From contig JBJELD010000111.1 of assembly GCA_051878975.1 (NCBI GenBank), forward strand, positions 1-27,445: 27,445 nucleotides of DNA, read 5' to 3'. The position numbers and the translations under genes are program-made. The notes under the pieces were generated by a model that saw nothing but the letters and a program-made list of their open reading frames with translations, did not search any database and was not told the origin of the DNA. Positions within the stretch are counted from its first letter, which is position 1, and each line of letters starts with the position of its first letter. Below, one piece after another: positions 1 through 6,499 of this stretch. Source of the DNA: Caccovicinus sp051878975 (GTDB lineage: Bacteria; Bacillota; Clostridia; Lachnospirales; Lachnospiraceae).

Positions 1-16
1 GGAAAGAATCATATTC

Positions 17-53
17 AGAGCAGTTCTAAAAAACTTCGGAACTGCTCTTTTTT
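17..53 (+). terminator. Rho-independent terminator of an upstream unit
   Basis: A perfect 10-bp stem (17-26 with 39-48) with a 12-nt loop is followed by a T run ending at 53. It should end transcription arriving from the left, so the DUF4315/DUF4366 genes probably start a new transcript. An outer 9-bp inverted repeat (13-21 with 57-65) could form an alternative fold, but it pairs downstream of the T run and is unlikely to act as an antiterminator. Confidence 0.75.
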
Positions 54-97
54 GAGGCTCTGAATCTGATACTTTCCTTAAGAATTATACAACTATG

Positions 98-133
98 TTG
101 TCACAAAATGGGCTATTTTTATAAAACTATAAT
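98..133 (+). promoter_or_regulatory. Putative sigma-A promoter for the DUF4315-DUF4366 unit
   Basis: TTGTCA (98-103) lies 16 bp before TATAAA (120-125). A further TATAAT at 128-133 has poor spacing to the same -35 box. The site is AT-rich and sits between the terminator at 17-53 and the structured leader at 169-226. It was judged by eye from consensus only. Confidence 0.4.
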
Positions 134-168
134 GTAATCAGACAGGAAAAGCAGAAAAAAGAAAGCAG

Positions 169-226
169 CGGAATCCAGGCAGATGTTTGGGATTTGGAAA
201 AGTTACCGCAATCTGTCTGGATTCCG
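169..226 (+). promoter_or_regulatory. Long stem-loop in the 5' leader
   Basis: Bases 169-184 and 211-226 form a 16-bp inverted repeat. The only non-Watson-Crick pair is G179-T216, which becomes a G-U wobble in + strand RNA. The loop is 26 nt. No T run follows, so it is not a simple terminator. It lies between the putative promoter and the ribosome site of the DUF4315 gene and may affect RNA stability, translation or protein binding. Its role is unknown. Confidence 0.5.
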
Positions 227-268
227 AAAACGGGATCATACGGCTTCCTTGCAGGAAAGGGGGAAATG

Positions 269-529
269 ATGGCAGGAAAAATGAGCAGACTGGAAAAAAT
301 CGGTGCGGAACTGGAAAAAGCCCGGGCGAAACGGGCAGAATGGGACCGGCGGGTCAAAGAATTGGAGCGGAGTTACCGGGAGGAGGAAAACACGCAGATC
401 CATGAAATGGTTCATGCGGCCAATCTGACCCCGGAACAGCTTGCGCAGCTGATCCGGCAGGCGACAGCTTCTATGCCGGGTGTGGCAGAAAAACAGCAGG
501 AAATGGAGGAAAGAGAATATGAAGAATAA
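269..529 (+). CDS. DUF4315-family conjugative element protein
   Basis: This small, highly charged protein of 86 aa resembles the DUF4315 family found in Tn1549/CTn-type elements. The N-terminal half is a predicted coiled coil rich in E, K and R (SRLEKIGAELEKARAKRAEW). It is followed by the family-like segment in which 'LTPEQLAQLIRQA' is seen. ATG codons stand at 266 and 269. The AGGAAAGGGGG ribosome site at 253-263 gives better spacing for 269, so that start is chosen; an upstream in-frame ATG at 194 has no such support and lies inside the leader stem-loop region. The gene overlaps the next one by 11 bp, indicating translational coupling. Family members usually sit beside DUF4366 genes in transfer regions. 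The molecular function is not known. Confidence 0.8.
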   Translation: MAGKMSRLEKIGAELEKARAKRAEWDRRVKELERSYREEENTQIHEMVHAANLTPEQLAQLIRQATASMPGVAEKQQEMEEREYEE

Positions 530-1337
530 TCAGAAAAAGAAGGGATATCAGAAATGGCTTGCCTGTCTGATGGCAGGAATCGTAGGAAGTTCCCTCTGGG
601 GAATGACCAGTCTGGCTGCCGGAATGACTGGAGAAGAAACTCCGATTCCGACCAGTTCCTACCAGACAGAAACCGGACAGGAAGAGACCGAAAAAACGAA
701 AGAATCCCAGAAGGAAAGCCGTGACAAGACGGGGGAATTACAGAAAGAAGAAACCGGAAACAGCACGCCTGCGAAGAAAAATGGCGCTTTGACTCCAGAA
801 GGAAATCTGTCCCTGGAAGATGATATCGGTCCGATTACCGGGGAAGGAAAGCAGTTTATCACACTGGCAACGAAAGCAGGCAATTATTTTTATCTGATTA
901 TTGACCGGGATGCAGATGGAAAGAATACCGTTTACTTTCTCAATCAGGTAGATGAAGCAGATTTGCTGGCACTGATGGATGAAGAAGAAGCAGAGCAGTA
1001 TACCAGCAGTCTTTCAGCACAGGAGCAGGAGGACATCACTTCCACGTCTGATCCGGAACCGGAAACCGCTTCCATTGTGGAAGAGACGAAGGCGGAAAAA
1101 GAATCCGTAAAGAAAAAGGAATTATCCGGCAATATGGGAGCCTGGATTGTACTTCTGGTATTAATGGCCGGTGGCGGAACAGCAGGGGTGATGAAGTGGA
1201 AAGGCAGGCAGCAGAAACGGAAAAATGTGCAGGACCCGGATGAGGAGTATGCGAATGCTCTGAAGTATGACGAAACAGATTATGAACTGCCGGAGGAAAT
1301 GGACGAAGAGGATGATATGGATTGTGAGCAGATGTAG
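519..1337 (+). CDS. DUF4366 (CD1107-type) mobile element membrane protein
   Basis: The protein has 272 aa. An N-terminal signal peptide (basic start, hydrophobic core, likely cleavage near A33) is followed by an acidic, T/E/K-rich linker. Then comes the conserved DUF4366 block (residues ~105-155) with 'EGNLSLEDD' and 'KQFITLATKAGNYFYLIID'. A C-terminal membrane helix (about residues 206-228) is followed by a basic and then acidic cytoplasmic tail. The predicted topology is an exported domain anchored at the C-terminus, which fits a surface or channel accessory of the conjugation machinery (inference). The start at 519 follows GGAGGAAAG (506-514) and overlaps the DUF4315 gene; an upstream in-frame ATG at 480 lies inside that gene and is less likely. 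In related elements this gene is followed by topoisomerase III; here about 2.6 kb of other genes intervenes. Confidence 0.88.
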   Translation: MKNNQKKKGYQKWLACLMAGIVGSSLWGMTSLAAGMTGEETPIPTSSYQTETGQEETEKTKESQKESRDKTGELQKEETGNSTPAKKNGALTPEGNLSLEDDIGPITGEGKQFITLATKAGNYFYLIIDRDADGKNTVYFLNQVDEADLLALMDEEEAEQYTSSLSAQEQEDITSTSDPEPETASIVEETKAEKESVKKKELSGNMGAWIVLLVLMAGGGTAGVMKWKGRQQKRKNVQDPDEEYANALKYDETDYELPEEMDEEDDMDCEQM

Positions 1338-1357
1338 GGAGTGACAGGTAATGCTGG

Positions 1358-1379
1358 GGCAGCTTTGGGGCTGCCTTTT
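1358..1379 (+). terminator. Probable terminator after the DUF4366 gene
   Basis: A 6-bp GC stem (1358-1363 with 1370-1375) with a 6-nt loop is followed by TTTT. It begins about 20 bases after the DUF4366 stop codon. The short stem and short T run make it moderate in strength. Confidence 0.5.
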
Positions 1380-1481
1380 ACATAATGTGGGATTAGAAAT
1401 TCTATTTGAAACAGATTTAGACAGAGATCTGATTTTATGAATTGGCTGAAATGGATAGATATGGAAGGAATAAATTTTCTG

Positions 1482-1490
1482 TGCTATACT
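1482..1490 (+). promoter_or_regulatory. Possible extended -10 promoter for the TfoX-domain gene
   Basis: TGCTATACT matches an extended -10 element (TGn directly before TATACT at 1485-1490), about 58 bases before the start codon at 1549. No good -35 hexamer is visible at the expected distance. It sits where base composition turns AT-rich after the terminator at 1358-1379. Confidence 0.4.
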
Positions 1491-1548
1491 GAATTCAAAT
1501 AAATGATAGGAATGGAAATGCAATAAAATCGGGATTTGAGGTGGAATT

Positions 1549-1869
1549 ATGGCGTCAAGCAAAGAATATTTGCAATTCATTTTAGGGCAATTATCCGAAT
1601 TAGAAGAAATTACATACCGAGCTATGATGGGAGAATTTATTCTCTATTATCATGGGAAGCTTGTAGGTGGTATCTATGATGACAGATTGCTTGTAAAACC
1701 AATAAAATCAGCGATTAGTTATATGTCGACAGCTTCGTATGAATTGCCTTATGAGGGAGCAAAAGAAATGTTGTTGGTAGATGAAGTTGATAATAAAGAG
1801 TTTTTGGCAGGTCTGTTTAATGCTATGTATGAGGAATTACCAGTGCCAAAATGGAAAAAGAAGAAATAG
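1549..1869 (+). CDS. TfoX/Sxy N-terminal-domain family protein
   Basis: The 106-aa protein matches the stand-alone TfoX N-terminal domain family: 'YRAMMGEFILYYHGKLVGG' near residues 24-42, then 'IYDDRLLVK', 'YEGAKEMLLVDEVDN' and a lysine-rich C-terminus. The family is named after a competence regulator of gamma-proteobacteria, but short Firmicute members like this lack the C-terminal domain and have no established role. The start follows GAGGTGG at 1538-1544. The gene is AT-richer than the conjugation genes on both sides and lies between DUF4366 and topoisomerase III, so it is probably cargo. An MmcQ/YjbR remnant at 3238-3342 may once have been its neighbour, since small genes of these two kinds often occur together (from memory). 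Confidence 0.82.
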   Translation: MASSKEYLQFILGQLSELEEITYRAMMGEFILYYHGKLVGGIYDDRLLVKPIKSAISYMSTASYELPYEGAKEMLLVDEVDNKEFLAGLFNAMYEELPVPKWKKKK

Positions 1870-2024
1870 ACAATCGGAATTTCTAGATTAAGTAAGAAAA
1901 TGGTCTGTCATTGAAAAATAAGTATTTGTGAGGATTTTATTATGGCGGTTATAAGTAAAGGATAGATAATGAAGTTGAAGATATGGATTTTCAAAAAAGA
2001 TGTGTAAAAGTGAGGTAGATAAAA

Positions 2025-3053
2025 ATGCGTATAGTGGATGTCATTCAGCAAGATAACCTTTTCCCAAATTCTGAGAATAGTCATAAACATAAAGAGAAAA
2101 TTCTTTATGCAATGGTTGCCCCCATTCTTTTTGGACTTCTCGTTGGATTAAAAAGCGAAGTAGTTGAATCTTGTCATGGTATAGATAAAATATTACTTCG
2201 AGAATTAGCAAGAAACTATAGAGAAGGTGATGGTGACTGTGGCATATGTTTTGAATATGCAGTTCATTCTGCTATACGGAATAATAATCCTTTAGTAATT
2301 GAACGAATTCAAAGTGCATTGTCCATGTGCGGAATAGAAGGGAAAAACACCACATCTATACTTTTAGGGTTTGAAAAATCAAAATTATTACAAATAAATA
2401 ATGAGCTATTAAACACATTAACAGAAAACTCAATACTACTAAGTGAACCCTATGGTGAAAGAATTAAAATCAAAAAGTATTTAGAAAGAATACAAAAATC
2501 TTTTCGGTTCTATAACACACGGAATAATTTGCCTGTGCGCATAAATGGTATTTGGAAAGCTGACTTGTTTGTTGGTAATACTGATACAGATATGTGGGCT
2601 GCAGCTTCTGTTAAAATTAATCCTTTAGCACTAAGGTACGCAAAAGGTCTTGCAATTGGTATTGTACCATCAAGATGGGAGCAAGAGAAACCATGCCAAG
2701 TTAAAAACGGTATGATAATTTGCCCACTGTTATACGAAAACAATTTTATGAATTATTTCTATTCAGCATGGAGAATTGTATACTTTTTTATAAAGAATGA
2801 TGCTAAAATACCACATGAAAGATTTCTCGCTGGAATTGAAGAGTTACGGGTTGCTAAATATTTAGAACAAAAAAGAGATGTTCCAGTTCTTGAACTTGTT
2901 GATGATGATTTAAAAAGACTGGCACATCCTACTTTGCTTTCGGCTAAAAGCAAGCAAATTGTAACAACGGATATCTATAATAATTTCTCTGATCAGGAGG
3001 ACACTAATAGTACAATCATTGTGCCCGATCCAATTTTGCGGCCTGTTTTTTAG
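2025..3053 (+). CDS. Unrecognised 342-aa cargo protein; possible PD-(D/E)XK nuclease fold
   Basis: I do not recognise a named family. Near the N-terminus is a hydrophobic stretch (residues 26-42). 'GDCGICFEYAVHSAI' (residues 70-84) has a glutamate at E77 in a predicted helix. 'WKADLFVG' (177-184) carries D180, and 'WAAASVKIN' (191-199) gives S195-V196-K197. An E … D … xxK order with a strand around the D and the K resembles the core of PD-(D/E)XK restriction-like nucleases, with S in place of the usual D/E; this is an inference from pattern alone. The start at 2025 follows GAGGT at 2012-2016. The gene is strikingly AT-rich compared with the element backbone and lies in the cargo insert, consistent with recent acquisition. 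A single-gene defence or competition function is possible but not shown. Confidence 0.8.
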   Translation: MRIVDVIQQDNLFPNSENSHKHKEKILYAMVAPILFGLLVGLKSEVVESCHGIDKILLRELARNYREGDGDCGICFEYAVHSAIRNNNPLVIERIQSALSMCGIEGKNTTSILLGFEKSKLLQINNELLNTLTENSILLSEPYGERIKIKKYLERIQKSFRFYNTRNNLPVRINGIWKADLFVGNTDTDMWAAASVKINPLALRYAKGLAIGIVPSRWEQEKPCQVKNGMIICPLLYENNFMNYFYSAWRIVYFFIKNDAKIPHERFLAGIEELRVAKYLEQKRDVPVLELVDDDLKRLAHPTLLSAKSKQIVTTDIYNNFSDQEDTNSTIIVPDPILRPVF

Positions 3054-3106
3054 ACATTTTTATATCTAAGAAAGTTTATGAAATGTGGGTTATACAAATT
3101 CCAGTT

Positions 3107-3235
3107 GTGTGTCCAGCTAAGGTTTTGTAACCTAATCGGTAGGAAGCTGATTTATCCGAGATCTAGACAACGAGATAATAGCGAGTCTTAGGAGGCTGTT
3201 GGTAACAATAGTTGCCAAGCGTAGACAGAATAAAA
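3107..3235 (+). mobile_element. Structured segment resembling a truncated group II intron 5' end
   Basis: The segment begins with GTGTGTCCAG, close to the GUGYG 5' boundary of bacterial group II introns. Compact hairpins typical of structured RNA follow: 3120-3124 with 3129-3133, and an 8-bp stem 3199-3206 with 3211-3218 (one G-U pair, 4-nt loop). It has no long open reading frame and is followed directly by the MmcQ-like remnant. No reverse transcriptase gene and no domain V/VI motif are present, so it would be only a 5' fragment. The call rests on resemblance recalled from known introns; another structured RNA is possible. Confidence 0.35.
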
Positions 3236-3237
3236 CG

Positions 3238-3342
3238 AGAGAGCACTGGAATTCAATCATTCTGGATGGAAGCATACCGGATTCGGAGATCAGGCGTATG
3301 ATTGCAGAGAGCTATGACCTGATTACAGGCAGGAAGGGGTAG
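3238..3342 (+). pseudogene. 3' remnant of an MmcQ/YjbR-family gene
   Basis: This frame, ending at the TAG of 3340-3342, reads 'EHWNSIILDGSIPDSEIRR' followed by 'MIAESYDLITGRKG'. That matches the C-terminus of MmcQ/YjbR-like proteins, which have a cysteine-tyrosine-rich DNA-binding-like fold. Nothing recognisable as MmcQ precedes it; upstream the frame runs into the intron-like segment and reaches stop codons at 3148 and 3133. There is no start codon with a ribosome site, and only about 34 of the usual ~110 residues remain. It is interpreted as a gene truncated by insertion or deletion. Its last bases (AGGAAGGGG) now supply the ribosome site of the next gene at 3346. Confidence 0.6.
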
Positions 3343-3345
3343 TTT

Positions 3346-3846
3346 ATGAACCGGCAGAGAATTCTGAATTCCAATAAAAAATATAAGGAACTGAAACAAA
3401 AGCAGAAAGCGAAGATTTCTGATTTCATGTACCAGGAGATCAGCCGCTTTCTGGAAGAAAACCAGCGGATACCTGTTTCGGAGCAGGAGTGTGAAGTGGT
3501 GGTTCAGCGGGTTTATGCCCGCATATCCGGCCTTGGATTTTGGATTCCTTATGAAGAAGTATATCAGCAGTACCGGAAAAAGCGGCTCCATTATGAAAAG
3601 CGTCTGGAGGAAAAAGGGCTTCCGGAGCATCTGCTGGAGAAGAAAACGACGGTTTCAGAGGATAAAAAATCTCTGGCTGTAAAGAGCCGGAAGAAATCAA
3701 AAAAGAGAAAGCAAAAAACCGAAAAAATACCGTCGGTGGAGCAGGATGATCGGTTCTTTTTCATTGCCGGGTATACTTCCGGAGGGGCACCGTATGGTGT
3801 GACCTGGGAAGAAATGGGATTTGCGCCCTGGGAAGAACTTTCCTGA
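3346..3846 (+). CDS. Conserved-looking basic protein with C-terminal FIAGYTSGG motif
   Basis: The 166-aa protein has no named family I recognise. The N-terminal two thirds are helical and highly charged ('KKYKELKQKQKAKISDFMYQ' near residues 10-30). A Lys/Arg-rich low-complexity linker follows at about 105-130, including 'KSRKKSKKRKQKTEK'. The protein ends in a compact motif, 'FFFIAGYTSGGAPYGVTWEE', near residues 138-157. A similar ending occurs on several small Firmicute proteins (from memory), and its function is unknown. The basic linker suggests nucleic-acid contact (inference). The start at 3346 follows AGGAAGGGG and lies 3 bases after the MmcQ remnant. A strong terminator follows at 3896-3932. 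Confidence 0.7.
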   Translation: MNRQRILNSNKKYKELKQKQKAKISDFMYQEISRFLEENQRIPVSEQECEVVVQRVYARISGLGFWIPYEEVYQQYRKKRLHYEKRLEEKGLPEHLLEKKTTVSEDKKSLAVKSRKKSKKRKQKTEKIPSVEQDDRFFFIAGYTSGGAPYGVTWEEMGFAPWEELS

Positions 3847-3895
3847 TCAAAAACAATCAGATGACCGCGGTAGGGGTCACCCTGTCCGTACATCA

Positions 3896-3932
3896 CAGCC
3901 TTGTACATCCGTATAGGGCTGTTTTTCTTTTT
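3896..3932 (+). terminator. Strong Rho-independent terminator just before topB
   Basis: An 11-bp stem (3896-3906 with 3911-3921, two G-U pairs) closed by a 4-nt loop is followed by TTTTTCTTTTT. It ends the transcript of the 166-aa gene. Because it lies only 13 bases upstream of the topoisomerase start, it could also act as an attenuator if transcription of topB begins further upstream. No separate topB promoter is evident in the short gap. Confidence 0.8.
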
Positions 3933-3945
3933 CGGAAAGGAGTGG

Positions 3946-6078
3946 ATGCGATTGAAACTGGTTCTGGCGGAAAAAACTTCTGTTGCCCAGGGGATTGCCG
4001 GAGTGCTTGGGGCAGGAATGCGGAAAAATGGCTATCTGGAAGGGAATGGCTATCTGGTCAGCTGGTGTGTCGGCCATCTGGTGGAGCTGGCTGGTCCGGA
4101 AGCTTATGGGGAGCAGTACCGGAAATGGTCGTATGAAGATCTGCCGATTCTGCCCGGACAGTGGCAGTATCAGGTATCGGAACGGACCCGAAAACAGTTT
4201 CTGGTGGTGAAGCAGCTGATGGATCGGGGCGATGTGGAGAGCCTGATCTGTGCGACCGATGCCGGGCGGGAAGGGGAGCTGATCTTCCGGCTCGTTTATC
4301 ATCAGTGTCATTGCCGGAAACCGTTTGAACGGCTGTGGATTTCCTCCATGGAAGAAGAGGCCATCCGGGAAGGCTTTGCCCATCTGAAGCCGGGAAGCCA
4401 TTATGATTTGTTATATGAAGCAGCCTTATGCCGGGAGCGTGCCGACTGGATGGTCGGGATCAACGCCACCCGGCTTTTTTCGGTCCGTTACCGGCAGACT
4501 TTAAACGTGGGACGGGTCATGACGCCGACGCTTGCGCTGGTTGTGGACCGGGAAGCGGCCATTGATGCATTTCAGCCGGAGCCGTTTTTTAAAGTCCGTC
4601 TGACACTGTGCCATCCGGAAGATGCTGCCGTCAGTTTTCCCGCAGAAAGCGAGCGGATGGTGCAGAAAGAGCAGGCGGAAGTATGGAAAGCGGATTGTGA
4701 AGGGCAGGAAGCGGAGGTTATCCGGGTGGAACAGAAAGAAAAAACGGAACATCCCCCGGACCTTTATGACCTGACCAGTCTTCAGCGGGATGCCAACCGG
4801 AGGCTGGGGTTTACGGCCCGGCAGACCCTGGATTATGCCCAAAGTCTGTATGAAAAAAGGCTGCTCACGTACCCGCGTACGGACAGCCGTTACCTGACGG
4901 AGGATATGGAGAAAAAACTCACGGTTCTGACCCGGCAGGTGGCGGAGGCATTTGGATGGATGGAGGCGTTTGAGGCTTCCATTCCTTTCGGGATGCGTTC
5001 CGGGCAGGTGGTCAACAGCGGTAAGGTGCAGGACCATCCTGCAATCCTCCCCACCGGCCGGCTGCCGGAAGTGGATTTAGCCACGCTGCCTGCCGGGGAG
5101 AAAGCGTTGCTTGCGCTGGTTGCCGGCCGGCTGCTCCGTGCGGTGGGAGAACCCTGCCGGTATCTGGAAACCGTTCTGGAGGTTTCCTGCGGCGGGCATG
5201 TTTTTACCGCAAAAGGAAAAACCGTTCTGCAGGAAGGATGGCGGCAGATGGAACAGAACCCGGATTCTGCCTGGGAGAGGGAAGCCGCCGGGGAAAAAGA
5301 AGGTCCCCTGCCACTGCTTTCTCAGGGAGCGGTTCTTCCGGTTCAGCAGGCTGCTGTGCAGGAGGGAAAGACCCGTCCGCCGAAGCATTTTACGGAAGAT
5401 ACGCTTCTGGCTGCCATGGAGTCTGCCGGGGCAGGGGAACCGGCGGAAAAGGTGGAGCGGAAAGGGCTGGGAACCCCGGCAACCCGGGCGGGAATTCTGG
5501 AAAAACTGATCCGGATCGGATTTTTAGAGCGCCGGAAAGAGAAAAAACGGACGGTGCTGCTTCCGACAGAAAAGGGAAACGCATTAATTCGGGTGGTCCC
5601 GGAGCAGATCCGGTCCGCTGCCATGACCGCACAGTGGGAAGAAAAGCTGCTGCGTGTGGAACAGGGCACGTATGAAGGGGAGAGCTTTTTAAAGGAAATC
5701 AGGGACATGGTCACCACGCTGGTGAAATCAGAGAAGGGCGTGCCGGATGCCCGGATGCAGCTTTCATCTGCCCGAAAAGTGGCCGGCCGGTGTCCCCGCT
5801 GTGGAAAAGAAGTGCTGGATGGCAGGAAAGGTTATTTCTGTTCGGACCGGGACTGCCGGTTTGTGCTCTGGAAGGAGAACCGATTTTTTGCCAGTCTGGG
5901 GAAGACGCTGTCTGCTTCTATGGCAGAAACTTTGTTAAAAGAAGGGAAGATCCGACTGAAAGGCTGCCGGTCTGCGAAAACGGGGAAGACTTTTGATGCC
6001 GTGGTGCTTCTGCATACGGAAACCGATGGCAGGGTACAGTTTCAGCTGGAGTTTGAGAAAGGGGGAAGGGACGCATGA
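3946..6078 (+). CDS. topB: DNA topoisomerase III (type IA) of the conjugative element
   Basis: The 710-aa protein relaxes or decatenates DNA by single-strand passage. The N-terminal TOPRIM domain carries 'LVLAEKTSVAQG' (catalytic E9) and 'DAGREGELIF' (D105 onward). The active-site tyrosine is Y309 in 'LTYPRTDSRYL'. The C-terminus has a zinc ribbon with C616, C619, C632 and C637 (C-x2-C … C-x4-C). The length is typical for plasmid and element topoisomerases. The start is ATG 3946 (MRLKL) after AAAGGAG, but TTG 3952 has better spacing from that site and gives the canonical MKLVLAEK start, so the true start may be 3952. The gene overlaps the next small ORF by 4 bp (ATGA). It probably helps process element DNA during transfer or replication. 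Confidence 0.95.
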   Translation: MRLKLVLAEKTSVAQGIAGVLGAGMRKNGYLEGNGYLVSWCVGHLVELAGPEAYGEQYRKWSYEDLPILPGQWQYQVSERTRKQFLVVKQLMDRGDVESLICATDAGREGELIFRLVYHQCHCRKPFERLWISSMEEEAIREGFAHLKPGSHYDLLYEAALCRERADWMVGINATRLFSVRYRQTLNVGRVMTPTLALVVDREAAIDAFQPEPFFKVRLTLCHPEDAAVSFPAESERMVQKEQAEVWKADCEGQEAEVIRVEQKEKTEHPPDLYDLTSLQRDANRRLGFTARQTLDYAQSLYEKRLLTYPRTDSRYLTEDMEKKLTVLTRQVAEAFGWMEAFEASIPFGMRSGQVVNSGKVQDHPAILPTGRLPEVDLATLPAGEKALLALVAGRLLRAVGEPCRYLETVLEVSCGGHVFTAKGKTVLQEGWRQMEQNPDSAWEREAAGEKEGPLPLLSQGAVLPVQQAAVQEGKTRPPKHFTEDTLLAAMESAGAGEPAEKVERKGLGTPATRAGILEKLIRIGFLERRKEKKRTVLLPTEKGNALIRVVPEQIRSAAMTAQWEEKLLRVEQGTYEGESFLKEIRDMVTTLVKSEKGVPDARMQLSSARKVAGRCPRCGKEVLDGRKGYFCSDRDCRFVLWKENRFFASLGKTLSASMAETLLKEGKIRLKGCRSAKTGKTFDAVVLLHTETDGRVQFQLEFEKGGRDA

Positions 6079-6167
6079 ATGGAGGCAGGGTCTGCGGCAA
6101 ACGGGCAGCAGAGAAAGGGAAAGCCGGTAAATATACCGGCAGCAGAAGGATGGAGGCGAGACGGTGA
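6075..6167 (+). CDS. Possible 30-aa translationally coupled small ORF
   Basis: An ATG at 6075 overlaps the topB stop codon (ATGA) and follows a strong purine-rich site, GGGGGAAGGG. It encodes a very basic peptide beginning MNGGRVCGKRAAEKGKAGKY. Its TGA stop (6165-6167) overlaps the GTG start of the next gene. This chain of overlaps suggests ribosome hand-over across the gap. Against coding, bases 6123-6129 and 6134-6140 form a perfect 7-bp hairpin with a 4-nt loop inside the ORF, so the stretch may instead be a structured spacer. No homologue is recognised. Confidence 0.35.
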   Translation: MNGGRVCGKRAAEKGKAGKYTGSRRMEARR

Positions 6168-6472
6168 GCCGCCGGGGGCTGTCTCTTGCAGAACAGGAGA
6201 CCATTTTCTTATGGGATAACGAACAGGATACAGCCCGGGTCTATACCCATGACCAGCGGCTGATCCACAAACTGAAAGCCCTTTCGGAACAGTATCCGGG
6301 ACAGTTTGTGCTGGTCCGGCGCGGTCCCTCCCGGGCAGTCACGTATCAGGTTCCGAAAAAATGCATCGGGATCCGCCCGCCATACAGCAATGAGCGGAAA
6401 CAGCAGCAGAAGCAGGCGGCCCGGGAGAACGGGCTGCCGTTTCTGACAGGCCGGAGGGAAAAAGAGGAGTAA
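6164..6472 (+). CDS. Small conjugative element accessory protein, unknown function
   Basis: The 102-aa protein begins with 'GLSLAEQETIFLWDNEQDTA', then 'VYTHDQRLIHKLKALSEQYP', and later 'TYQVPKKCIGIRPPYSNERK', with a basic C-terminal tail. Short proteins with a SLAEQET opening and a 'VPKK … IR.P' segment occur between topoisomerase III and YodL/DUF4316 genes in Tn1549-like elements (from memory); none has a known function. The start is GTG at 6164, supported by GGAGGCGAG upstream, and it overlaps the stop codon of the possible small ORF. The gene lies 27 bases before the YodL/DUF4316 gene and is probably in the same operon. Confidence 0.8.
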   Translation: MSRRGLSLAEQETIFLWDNEQDTARVYTHDQRLIHKLKALSEQYPGQFVLVRRGPSRAVTYQVPKKCIGIRPPYSNERKQQQKQAARENGLPFLTGRREKEE

Positions 6473-6499
6473 CCGTTGGGAATCGAATGGAGGGGTGTT

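Noticed and set aside
3880..3918. Alternative pairing (3880-3883 with 3915-3918, 3889-3891 with 3911-3913) that could act as an antiterminator before topB
   Set aside because: Only 4 + 3 bp with unequal internal loops; far weaker than the 11-bp terminator stem.
3861..4136. + strand ORF covering the terminator and the start of topB
   Set aside because: It spans a strong terminator hairpin and is out of frame with the clearly conserved topoisomerase N-terminus.
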